From Ferrovibrio sp964218355 (GTDB taxonomy: Bacteria > Pseudomonadota > Alphaproteobacteria > Ferrovibrionales > Ferrovibrionaceae), in assembly GCF_964218355.1 (NCBI RefSeq), contig NZ_CAXPMC010000017.1, forward strand, positions 22,247 through 86,246: a DNA stretch of 64,000 nt. Direction: 5' to 3'. This document shows, in pieces, positions 16,390-23,911 of this stretch. Within the stretch, counting starts at the first letter, position 1, and the number at the start of each line of letters is the position of its first letter. A program made the position numbers and the translations under genes. Below the pieces are notes generated by a model that did no database searches, was not told the origin of the DNA, and was given only the letters and a program-made list of their open reading frames with translations.

Positions 16390-17803
16390 GCTCAACCCCA
16401 CTTCTGATAACATCATCAATATATTTGCGAGCTGCATCGTCGTTGTTGGCGGCATAGAGTCGAAAGACTTTAAACGGCTCTATAGCGGCAACCACGTGTG
16501 ACTTCTCGACAATGTCTACTGAGCTTTGCTCCGCGACTCTTATTCTGATTTGATTCAGAGGCCCTTTAGACTCTTCCACTCGCTTGTAGGGAACCCGGGA
16601 GGTCATGTCTTTCAGAATTCGCTTCTTGTTAGATTGACTCTCTTCATTCCAAACATCGACCTTCAGAAAAATTTCTGAGCACACAGCGTCAACTGTCGAA
16701 CCCAGAGTTTTACGGTCAGCTTGCAAGTCGGGATTGCCCTCCAATAAAGCCGCCTCGATTCTCTCTCTTGCATCTACACACTTATAGAGCTGACGGTCCC
16801 TAAGTCTTCGAGAGAACTCTGAAATTCCCTCATCTTTTGCTGTCGCCATTAATGACAACGCCCCCCAAATGACTGTGTCATCAAGGGCCAATGCGTTCTC
16901 CAGGCTATCCGGATTCTTTGCAAATTTTATAATTGGGTGGACCTCCGGCAGACCTGTGCGGTCCACCGCGTCATTCATAGAAAAAAGAATTGTTTGATAT
17001 ATGAGTTCACTAAAAATCTTCTCAGCACCGCGAGTAGCTTTGTGCAAATACAGAGTTGGGTATAACTGAAATAGGGCGAGAACGAATGTTTCCGCCGCAT
17101 GTATTGCTTTTGAGCCAAGAACAAAAGTTTTTCGGTTCCCAACCGGAGTATCGTCAACCCCGTACGGAACATCCCCGACTTCTAGATTTGCTAGAAGCCA
17201 ATCAAAATCGATTGCGCCAGTTTGGGTTCCCGCCATGAGTCGGTCGCGACGCATATAATCCAATCTATCTGCATCAAACTGGCTCGAAACAACGGCGTTG
17301 TATATATTCTCTGCACTTTCGCCACCGATAACATTGGCGACCTCTTCCGCGAATCCCAAGCCGAGATTCTTCTTTAATACGTCAGAAATCTCACTCTCTC
17401 GAATCAACGCTACGCTTACATGCTCATGATGGGCCATCTTTAGCTTAAGCCGCTTGCCTACATCCTCAAAAGCATGACTAAAGGGCCCGTGCCCAACGTC
17501 ATGTACTAACGACGCGGCCAATGCGACATTCTTCTTGTGCGGACTGCCATCCTTCGAGACGGCCAACCGCTGATCAATCACATCCACCAGCTGACGAGCC
17601 GTGTGAAAAACACCAACGCTATGTGCGAATCTCGAATGGGTCGCGCCTGGGTAGACAAAATCTGAAAATCCCAGCTGTTTGACGCGCCGCAACCTCTGAA
17701 AAGGGGGCGTCTGAATGACATCCCACATCGCGTTGTCGAGCTCTTCAGCTCGAAATTCGATGAGCTTGTGTAGCGGGTCTAGAATGCGTTGGGGCTTATA
17801 CAC
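16370..17803 (-). CDS. HD-domain phosphohydrolase, SAMHD1/YwfO-like (possible dNTPase)
   Basis: The 477-residue protein has the HD metal site and substrate residues of the dNTP triphosphohydrolase group: Arg58-x2-His61 (SRFAHSVG), His101-Asp102 (LVHDVGHGPFSH) and Asp178/Tyr182 (FDADRLDYMRRD), placed as in SAMHD1. Related enzymes hydrolyse dNTPs, and some bacterial dGTPases protect against phage by draining nucleotides. The start is a GTG at 17803, as no in-frame ATG precedes the conserved RILDPLHKLIEF. The gene is markedly AT-rich compared with its surroundings. Confidence 0.82.
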   Translation of the reverse strand: MYKPQRILDPLHKLIEFRAEELDNAMWDVIQTPPFQRLRRVKQLGFSDFVYPGATHSRFAHSVGVFHTARQLVDVIDQRLAVSKDGSPHKKNVALAASLVHDVGHGPFSHAFEDVGKRLKLKMAHHEHVSVALIRESEISDVLKKNLGLGFAEEVANVIGGESAENIYNAVVSSQFDADRLDYMRRDRLMAGTQTGAIDFDWLLANLEVGDVPYGVDDTPVGNRKTFVLGSKAIHAAETFVLALFQLYPTLYLHKATRGAEKIFSELIYQTILFSMNDAVDRTGLPEVHPIIKFAKNPDSLENALALDDTVIWGALSLMATAKDEGISEFSRRLRDRQLYKCVDARERIEAALLEGNPDLQADRKTLGSTVDAVCSEIFLKVDVWNEESQSNKKRILKDMTSRVPYKRVEESKGPLNQIRIRVAEQSSVDIVEKSHVVAAIEPFKVFRLYAANNDDAARKYIDDVIRSGVEHGKSNL

Positions 17804-17887
17804 GATACATGTCCGTATTTGCTTTCCGCCCGATTCGTCAATCTGCTTCTATAAGAGCCGCATAAGCCGTTAACAGGACTTGCACAA

Positions 17888-17916
17888 ACCTTATGTTCAT
17901 TGTATGTTCTTGTCAA
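17888..17916 (-). promoter_or_regulatory. Candidate promoter of the HD/YwgA cassette
   Basis: On the minus strand TTGACA (17916-17911) is followed after 17 bases by TAAGGT (17893-17888), about 85 bases before the GTG of the HD gene. The -35 is a perfect match; the -10 is weak. Confidence 0.4.
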
Positions 17917-18020
17917 GATATCGCGCTCTTGCCCATCGTGAATCCGTCTACATACCCGCGCATGCGCGACTGCTATCGGTGATATCAGTGATAGCGCCGG
18001 CGGTCGGAAACGGGCCGGGA

Positions 18021-18150
18021 TGAACCGCTGCGAACCGGGATGAACCGAAACGAGCTGTCCGGAACCGTCACGAACCGTGACGAACCCAGACGAACCGACG
18101 CGAACCCAGACGAACCGGCGCGAACCGCCCGGAACCGCCATGAACCGGAG
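18021..18150. repeat. Tandem decamer repeat, 13 units with exact 10-bp period
   Basis: Thirteen consecutive 10-base units share the core GAACC at the same phase, with one variable base before and four after (for example CGAACCGTGA, CGAACCCAGA, CGAACCGACG, CGAACCCAGA, CGAACCGGCG). One unit (CGAGCTGTCC) is degenerate. The array lies between the AT-rich HD/YwgA cassette and the stop codon of the YdjM-like gene (18159). The period equals about one DNA helical turn, so all cores face the same side. No frame across it looks like a real gene. Confidence 0.85.
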
Positions 18151-18158
18151 GGATGCCG

Positions 18159-19265
18159 TCACCGCCCCAGCAGGCCGTCCCACATCTGGCGGAAGCCGCC
18201 GGCATCGGGCGGCGGCCGTTCGCTGAGCCGTTCGGGCGCGCCCAGCGGGCGGTGCTGCGCATCGAGGCGGAAGCGCAGGCCCCAGAAGCCGAGCGCGCTG
18301 TCGCCCGGCAGGCCGTAGCGGTAGTCGCGGGCTTCGACCACATGCCCGCCGGGATTGTCCGCCGCCGCATCGGCCAGCACCGTCCAGTGCAGCTTATCCA
18401 TGGCGAACCAGTGGAAGACCCGGCCCGGTTCGGTGGCCAGCACGGCGGCCACCGCGGCGGCCGCGCCGGCATCCTGCCGCTCCTGGCGGGCGAAAGGCTG
18501 CCAGCGGATCGGCCGCGCGTCGAAGGGCGAGGCGAAGCCGACCAGGATCTCGTCCGGCCGGTCGGCCACGAGGCGGCGCCAGAAGGGCTGCAGCAGGGTG
18601 GGATAGGCCGCCACCGCCGCCTGCGGCAGGCCCGCCGCGGCCAGTTCGCGGCGCGCGCGGTCCTCCATATGCAGGCCGGCGCCCCAGGCCATCAGCGTGT
18701 AGAGCAGCACATAGGACAGCGCCAGCCGCGCCGCCCGCTGCGGCCGGTCGGTGAAGCGCAGGGGCAGCGGCACCTCGGGCATCTTCGCCAGCGCGCCCCA
18801 GAGAAACACCGCCAGCAGCGGCAGCGAATACAGCGGATCGATGATCGGCATCGCATTCACCGCGAAGCGCACGGTGCTGAACGGCGCCAGCAGCTGGGTG
18901 CCATAGGCCGTGAACAGGTCGATCAGCGGATGCGTCGCGCAGGCCAGCGCGCCCAGCCCCATCCAGGCCTGCCGGCGCTCGCGGTCGATCTGCGGCGCGC
19001 CGCCATAGCCGCCGCCGGCCCGGCCCAGCCGCCAGATCAGCCAGCCGAGCGCCGCGCCATAGACCAGGGCCACCGGCACCGCATGGCTGATGCCGCGATG
19101 CTGCTGCCAGGCCAGAACGGGGCCGCCGATCCAGCCGGCCACCACGTCGAGATCGGGCACCGAGCCGAGGATGCCGCCGGCAATGGTGGCGCGGCGGCCG
19201 AGAATCCGGCGATAGCCCGCCTGGGCCACCACGCCGCCAAAGAGAATCTGGGTCACGCTGTCCAT
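18159..19265 (-). CDS. YdjM/DUF457-type membrane-bound putative metal-dependent hydrolase
   Basis: The 368-residue protein begins MDSVTQILFGGVVAQAGY and has the family's metal-like motifs (GSVPDLDVVAG, QQHRGISHAV, ATHPLIDLFTAYGTQLLAPF) plus several membrane segments. This is the LexA-binding inner-membrane hydrolase family (YdjM/YfhO-like). The C-terminal third is soluble (WQPFARQERQDAG, VFHWFAMDKLHWTVL). Its biochemical activity is not established. The decamer repeat begins immediately downstream of its stop codon. Confidence 0.8.
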   Translation of the reverse strand: MDSVTQILFGGVVAQAGYRRILGRRATIAGGILGSVPDLDVVAGWIGGPVLAWQQHRGISHAVPVALVYGAALGWLIWRLGRAGGGYGGAPQIDRERRQAWMGLGALACATHPLIDLFTAYGTQLLAPFSTVRFAVNAMPIIDPLYSLPLLAVFLWGALAKMPEVPLPLRFTDRPQRAARLALSYVLLYTLMAWGAGLHMEDRARRELAAAGLPQAAVAAYPTLLQPFWRRLVADRPDEILVGFASPFDARPIRWQPFARQERQDAGAAAAVAAVLATEPGRVFHWFAMDKLHWTVLADAAADNPGGHVVEARDYRYGLPGDSALGFWGLRFRLDAQHRPLGAPERLSERPPPDAGGFRQMWDGLLGR

Positions 19266-19462
19266 GCGGCCATAAAGGCGGCAGCCCGCAAAAAAGGCAA
19301 GCCGCCCGCCCGGTTAGGCAGCGGCGGCCGGGCCGGCAGCGGACCGGCAGCGGGAGGCCGTACCGGATATGCACCGGGCTTGCGGGCGGCGCGGCGGCTG
19401 GCTATCGTGCGCGCCTCGCCTTCGGGCGCATACGAACGATCATCCCCGGGAGGGAACAGGGC

Positions 19463-20329
19463 GTGAGCCAGCCGGCCAGCCACAGAGCCGCATTTCCGGC
19501 GCAGGAAACTGCCGCCCCCGCGGTGCGGCTCAGCGATCTCGACATCACCTTTCACCTGCAGAACGGCCAGACCCACCGCGCCGTGCGCAACATCGCGCTG
19601 GATGTGGCGCCGGGCGAATTCGTCGCCATCGTCGGCCCCACCGGCTGCGGCAAGTCGACCCTGCTGAATGCCGCCGCCGGGCTGCTGGTGCCGTCGGCCG
19701 GGCGCGTCGAGATCGACGGCGCCGGCCTGGCCGGGCTGAACGCGAAGGCCGGCTACCTGTTCCAGGCCGATGCGCTGATGCCGTGGAAGACCGCGCTCGA
19801 CAACGTCGCCGTGGCGCTGGAACCGCAGGGCGTGAACCGCGCCGAGGCCCTGCAGCGGGCCCGCGACTGGCTCGGCCGCGTCGGCCTGGCCGGTTTCGGC
19901 GACCGCTATCCACATATGCTGTCGGGCGGCCAGCGCAAGCGCGTCGCGCTGGCGCAGATGCTGATCCGCAACCCGGAAATCCTGCTCATGGACGAGCCCT
20001 TCGGGCCGCTGGACGCGCAGACGCGGCAGATCATGGGCAACCTGCTGCTCGACCTGTGGGCGGCCGACCGCAAGGCCTGCCTGTTCGTCACCCATGACCT
20101 GGAAGAGGCCATCGCCCTGGCCGACCGGGTGGTGGTGATGTCGGCCGGGCCCGCCGCCGGCATCGTCGGCGATTACCATGTGTCGCTGCCGCGGCCGCGC
20201 GACATCGCCGAAATCCGCATCGAGCCGGCCTTCCACGACATCCACAAGGCGATCTGGTCCACCCTGCGCGTGGAAGTGCAGAAGGCCTATGCCCAGGGCG
20301 AAGCCCGGCAGGGAGAACAGAAACCATGA
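19463..20329 (+). CDS. ABC transporter ATP-binding protein, nitrate/sulfonate/taurine type
   Basis: The 288-residue ATPase has Walker A GPTGCGKSTLL, signature LSGGQRKR, Walker B ILLMDEPFGPLDAQTR and the H-loop VTHDLEEAIALADR. It belongs to the SsuB/TauB/NrtD group that energises uptake of small organic or inorganic anions or thiamine precursors. Translation starts at a GTG with GGGAGGG upstream; its stop overlaps the permease ATG by four bases (ATGA), as is usual for a coupled operon. Confidence 0.88.
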   Translation: MSQPASHRAAFPAQETAAPAVRLSDLDITFHLQNGQTHRAVRNIALDVAPGEFVAIVGPTGCGKSTLLNAAAGLLVPSAGRVEIDGAGLAGLNAKAGYLFQADALMPWKTALDNVAVALEPQGVNRAEALQRARDWLGRVGLAGFGDRYPHMLSGGQRKRVALAQMLIRNPEILLMDEPFGPLDAQTRQIMGNLLLDLWAADRKACLFVTHDLEEAIALADRVVVMSAGPAAGIVGDYHVSLPRPRDIAEIRIEPAFHDIHKAIWSTLRVEVQKAYAQGEARQGEQKP

Positions 20330-21141
20330 GCCGCCCGGTCAGCCGCCCCGTCCTGCTGGCGCTGCAGGTGCTGGCCGGCCTCGCCTTCCTGCTGGTCTGG
20401 CATCTGCTGACCACCATTCCCGTCGGCGAGAAGGGCAAGCCGCTGTTCGATCCCTTCTTCTTCTCGACGCCGCTCGACGTGCTGGCCCGCACCTGGAAGG
20501 ATTTTGCCTCCGGCGAGATCTGGCGCCATCTCGGCATCACGCTGCTGGAAACCGTGCTGGCCTTCGCCACCGGCGCCATCGGCGGCATCCTTCTCGGCTT
20601 CGCCTTCGCCCGCCGCGAATTGCTGGCTGCGGTGTTCGATCCCTATGTGAAGGCCGCCAACGCCCTGCCGCGCGTGGTGCTGGCGCCGATCTTCGCGCTG
20701 TGGTTCGGGCTCGGCATCTGGTCGAAGGTGGCGCTCGGCTTCACGCTGGTCTTCTTCATCGTCTTCTTCAACGTCTACCAGGGCGTGAAGGAAGTCAGCC
20801 CCACCGTGCTGGCCAATGCCCGCATGCTGGGCATGAACGAACGCCAGCTGATGCGCCATGTCTACTGGCCGGCGGCGCTGACCTGGATGTTCTCGTCGCT
20901 GCACACCTCCGTCGGCTTCGCCCTGGTCGGCGCCGTGGTCGGCGAGTATCTCGGCTCGGCCGGCGGCCTGGGCTACAAGATCCACGAGGCGGAAAGCGTG
21001 TTCGATGTCACCGGGGTGTTTTCCGGCATGCTGGTGCTGGCCCTGTTCGTCATCGTCATCGACACCTTCGTCACCCTGATCGAGCGGCGCCTGCTGAAAT
21101 GGCGGCCCGACAGCGCGGCGGCGACCAGTCGCACGGCCTGA
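20326..21141 (+). CDS. ABC transporter permease, nitrate/sulfonate/taurine type
   Basis: The 271-residue inner-membrane protein has about six hydrophobic spans and the binding-protein-dependent transport motif around residue 185 (ARMLGMNERQLMRHVYWPAALTWM). It fits the SsuC/TauC family. It overlaps the upstream ATPase gene by four bases and is followed after 43 bases by the binding-protein gene. Substrate not deducible. Confidence 0.88.
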   Translation: MSRPVSRPVLLALQVLAGLAFLLVWHLLTTIPVGEKGKPLFDPFFFSTPLDVLARTWKDFASGEIWRHLGITLLETVLAFATGAIGGILLGFAFARRELLAAVFDPYVKAANALPRVVLAPIFALWFGLGIWSKVALGFTLVFFIVFFNVYQGVKEVSPTVLANARMLGMNERQLMRHVYWPAALTWMFSSLHTSVGFALVGAVVGEYLGSAGGLGYKIHEAESVFDVTGVFSGMLVLALFVIVIDTFVTLIERRLLKWRPDSAAATSRTA

Positions 21142-21184
21142 TTTCACAAGACGCGTCAAGACAACAGAAACGGAGGAAACACCG

Positions 21185-22192
21185 ATGCAGTTCAAGTCGA
21201 TCATCGCAGCGGCAGCCATCGCGCTGGCCGCCGCCACCGGCAGCGCCCAGGCGGCGCCGGAAAAGAGCAAGCTGACCCTGGGCGTCGGCGGCAAGCCGCT
21301 GCTGTATTACCTGCCGCTGACCATCGCCGAGCAGAAGGGCTACTTCAAGGAACAGGGCCTCGATGTCTCCATCAACGATTTCGGCGGCGGCTCGAAGGCG
21401 CTGCAGGCCCTGCTCGGCGGTTCCGTCGAGGCGGTGACCGGCGCCTACGAACACACCATCCGCATGCAGCAGAAGGGCCAGGACATCCAGGCGGTGATCG
21501 AGCTTGGCCGCTTCCCCGGCATCGTGCTGGCGGTGAAGAAGTCCCATGAGGGCAAGGTGAAGACCGCGGCCGACCTCAAGGGCATGAAGATCGGCGTCAC
21601 CGCGCCGGGCTCGTCGACCAACTTCTTCGTCAACTACCTGATCGCCAAGGCCGGCGGCGACCCGAAGGCCTCCGCCTTCATCGGCGTCGGCGGCGGCGCC
21701 GGCGGCGTGGCGGCGATCGAGAAGGGCGAGATCGATGCCATCTCGCATCTCGATCCGGTGATCTCCAAGCTGCAGGTCGACAACAGCGTGTTCATCCTCG
21801 CCGATTCCCGCACCGAGGCCGGCACCAAGGCGATCTTCGGCGGCTCCAACCCGGCCGCCGTGCTGTATCTGAAGGGCGACTTCATCAAGGACAACCCGCA
21901 GACCGTGCAGGCCCTGGTCAACGCCTTCAGCAAGGCGCTGAAGTGGCTGGAGACCGCCAAGCCGGAAGACGTGGTGGCCACGGTGCCGGAAGCCTATTAT
22001 CTGGGCGACAAGCCGCTCTACATGCAGGCCGTGAAGAATTCCATGGAGACCTATTCGAAGACCGGCATCATTCCCCAGGCCGGCATGGAAAGCGCCTATG
22101 GCATGCTGGCGAAATTCGATGACGACCTCGCCAAGGCGAAGATCGACCTGTCGAAAACCTTCACCGACCGCTTCGTGAAGGCCGCCCGGTAA
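21185..22192 (+). CDS. ABC transporter substrate-binding protein (NMT1/THI5/SsuA-like)
   Basis: The 335-residue protein has a Sec signal peptide (cleavage near GSAQA-AP) and the NMT1-type fold (LPLTIAEQKGYFKEQGLDVSINDFGGG, LLGGSVEAVTGAYEHTI, KIGVTAPGSSTNFFVNYLIAKAGGDP). It is the periplasmic receptor of the transporter encoded just upstream. GGAGG precedes the ATG and a strong terminator follows. Candidate ligands are sulfonates, nitrate or pyrimidine-like thiamine precursors; nothing in the neighbourhood decides. Confidence 0.88.
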   Translation: MQFKSIIAAAAIALAAATGSAQAAPEKSKLTLGVGGKPLLYYLPLTIAEQKGYFKEQGLDVSINDFGGGSKALQALLGGSVEAVTGAYEHTIRMQQKGQDIQAVIELGRFPGIVLAVKKSHEGKVKTAADLKGMKIGVTAPGSSTNFFVNYLIAKAGGDPKASAFIGVGGGAGGVAAIEKGEIDAISHLDPVISKLQVDNSVFILADSRTEAGTKAIFGGSNPAAVLYLKGDFIKDNPQTVQALVNAFSKALKWLETAKPEDVVATVPEAYYLGDKPLYMQAVKNSMETYSKTGIIPQAGMESAYGMLAKFDDDLAKAKIDLSKTFTDRFVKAAR

Positions 22193-22217
22193 TCCGGACA
22201 CCTGTCAAAGGCGGCGG

Positions 22218-22248
22218 CCGGGATGGCGACATCCCGGTCGTTTTTTTT
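22218..22248 (+). terminator. Rho-independent terminator of the ABC importer operon
   Basis: An 8-bp stem (CCGGGATG 22218-22225, GCGA loop, CATCCCGG 22230-22237) followed at once by TCG and eight T. Confidence 0.9.
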
Positions 22249-22287
22249 GACCGGCCGTCCTAATTTTGCCGCCGCCTGCGAATCCGG

Positions 22288-22314
22288 TTGACGCGCCCTC
22301 GCGGCAGTTATAAT
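22288..22314 (+). promoter_or_regulatory. Promoter that would give a leaderless mRNA
   Basis: TTGACG (22288-22293) and a perfect TATAAT (22309-22314) are 15 bases apart. Transcription would begin 6-8 bases after the -10, which is exactly at the ATG of the next gene (22321). No ribosome site is present there. Confidence 0.5.
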
Positions 22315-22320
22315 TGGCGA

Positions 22321-22905
22321 ATGGGGTTCCTTGAGACATTGCCGGCACCGCTGACCGCCCGCAGCAAGCGCTTTCTTGCCGTCTGGCATGGCTGGCGCGG
22401 CAGCCGGCTGCTGCCCGAGCGCGGCGATATCGACCGGGCGGCGCTGGGCGACCTGGCCGGCACCTGCCTGCTGCTGAACGTGCGCGGCCATGACGACATC
22501 AACATCGACTGGGTGGGCGACGAGATCACCCGCCAGATCGGCGTCGACCTTGCCGGCTGCAACTATCTCGACCTGACCTCGCGGGCCAACCGCGCCTGGC
22601 GGGCGCATCTGACCCTGGCCCAGATGGCACAGCCCTGCTCGGTGGCGATCTATTACTGGCTGCGGCTCGGCAGCGGCGACACCCTGCCGGTGGAATTCGT
22701 CAGCGGACCGCTGCGCGAGGACGGCGCCAGCCATGCCAGCCTGATCCTGTGCTGCGCCTCGGGCCTGACCGGCAGCGAAGCCGAGCCGGTGGCCGTCGAT
22801 CCCGATTCCTATCAGGAAGGCGACGGCATGCGCTTCATCGATATCGGCGCCGGCATGCCACCGATGATCCCGGCCCAGCGCCAGGAAGCGCGGCCCGTAC
22901 AATAG
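22321..22905 (+). CDS. PAS_5-domain protein of unknown function
   Basis: The 194-residue protein fits the alphaproteobacterial PAS_5 family: ARSKRFLAVWHGWRGSRLLPERGDID, then LAGTCLLLNVRGHDDINIDWVGDEITRQIGVDLAGCNYLDL and IYYWLRLGSGDTLPVEFVSGPLRED. These are single-domain PAS proteins found in many copies in Rhodospirillales with no known role. The ATG at 22321 is chosen over an in-frame start 33 bases earlier because the promoter -10 lies between them. The mRNA may be leaderless. Confidence 0.75.
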   Translation: MGFLETLPAPLTARSKRFLAVWHGWRGSRLLPERGDIDRAALGDLAGTCLLLNVRGHDDINIDWVGDEITRQIGVDLAGCNYLDLTSRANRAWRAHLTLAQMAQPCSVAIYYWLRLGSGDTLPVEFVSGPLREDGASHASLILCCASGLTGSEAEPVAVDPDSYQEGDGMRFIDIGAGMPPMIPAQRQEARPVQ

Positions 22906-22917
22906 GGCCGGCAGGAC

Positions 22918-23802
22918 CTACAGCGATTCCAGCAGATAGCGGCGGTGCTGCGGCTGCACCGGGCGGGCATTCAGCGCGAACAGCGTCGCGAACTGGCGGA
23001 TCTGCGCGGGCGATGCCGTGATGGGCTGGCGATAGACGCTCCAGACCACACCTTCGGAGCAGGGCGGCGTGGTCAGCGAGCCGGCATAGCGCAGGTAATG
23101 ACGGTCCATGGGCAGCAGCGAATCCGGGCGGATGACGGTGCTGCTGGCCACTTCCGGCCCGGGCTTTGCCGGCATCTGGTCGAAGATCGGCTTCAGCACC
23201 ATGTTCTCGGCACCGGGCATGATGAAGACGCCGAGCACGGCGAGCCCGCCGGCGGCCGACCGGTGCACGAAATGGCATTCCATGTCGAAGCGGCGGCCCG
23301 ACAGCAGATGCTCGCTCGGGTGATGGAAATGGAACTGCAGCAGGTCGTGGATCACGCCGTCGATCCGGCTCTGGCTGCCCGGTGCGCAGTTGACCTGGAT
23401 GGTGTGGCCGTTGTTGACGATGCGCAGCGGCATGGCGCGGAAGGCCGTCTCGATATGGCCGGTCTGCGCCGGCACCGGCCAGCGCAGGTCGATCGGGCTC
23501 TGGTCGCGGCCGGTGGCGCAGGTGCCGAAATCCGGCGACAGCGTCCCCCAGTGACCGGGGCCGGCCATGCCGTCATATTCCCAGTGGGGTGCGGCATGGG
23601 GCATGTCGGCCTTCGGCATCGGCTGCCCCATGGGCTGTGCCATGGGCTGGGCAGTGCCATGGCCGGCCATCGGGCCGGCATTGATATCGGTGGCGAAGGC
23701 CTGCCCGGCCAGGCCGGCGCAGACAGGACAGGCCGCGGCGGCGGCCAGCGACTGCAGCACGCGGCGGCGCGACAGCATGAGCGGATTGTGCGGGTGATGC
23801 AT
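22918..23802 (-). CDS. Alpha-type carbonic anhydrase, Tat-exported
   Basis: It hydrates CO2 in the periplasm. The 294-residue protein begins with a twin-arginine-like leader (SRRRVLQSLAAAAACPVC) and then an unusual Met/Pro/His-rich linker of about 25 residues (HGTAQPMAQPMGQPMPKADM). The alpha-CA fold follows: WGTLSPDFGTCATGRDQSPIDL, the zinc histidines in LLQFHFHHPSEH and MECHFVH, and the substrate-pocket segment GSLTTPPCSEGVVW. The two conserved cysteines of alpha-CAs (GTCATG, TPPCSEG) are present and should form a disulfide, which suits export. It lies downstream of uup on the same strand. Confidence 0.9.
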   Translation of the reverse strand: MHHPHNPLMLSRRRVLQSLAAAAACPVCAGLAGQAFATDINAGPMAGHGTAQPMAQPMGQPMPKADMPHAAPHWEYDGMAGPGHWGTLSPDFGTCATGRDQSPIDLRWPVPAQTGHIETAFRAMPLRIVNNGHTIQVNCAPGSQSRIDGVIHDLLQFHFHHPSEHLLSGRRFDMECHFVHRSAAGGLAVLGVFIMPGAENMVLKPIFDQMPAKPGPEVASSTVIRPDSLLPMDRHYLRYAGSLTTPPCSEGVVWSVYRQPITASPAQIRQFATLFALNARPVQPQHRRYLLESL

Positions 23803-23911
23803 CGGGAACTCCCCTGAATACGGTTGCAGCCGTTTCCGGATCCCCTTCAGACTCGCCGCTTAGGTCCGGCGGCTCAACTGTTTTTTCGGTAACACCGCAG
23901 GCGGAGGAATT

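Noticed and set aside
18021..18150. The decamer array as a CRISPR
   Set aside because: Units are only 10 bp with a 5-base core and no unique spacers of 25-40 bp; no cas genes are in the window.
17779..18183. A 134-codon open frame encoded by the decamer repeat region on the minus strand
   Set aside because: It is a by-product of the GAACC repeat and overlaps the start of the HD gene and the end of the YdjM-like gene; no ribosome site or domain.
23590..23660. The Met-Pro repeat coding stretch in the carbonic anhydrase as a DNA repeat element
   Set aside because: The repetition follows codons of a Pro-Met-Gly-Gln linker within an intact gene; there is no sign of a separate DNA element.
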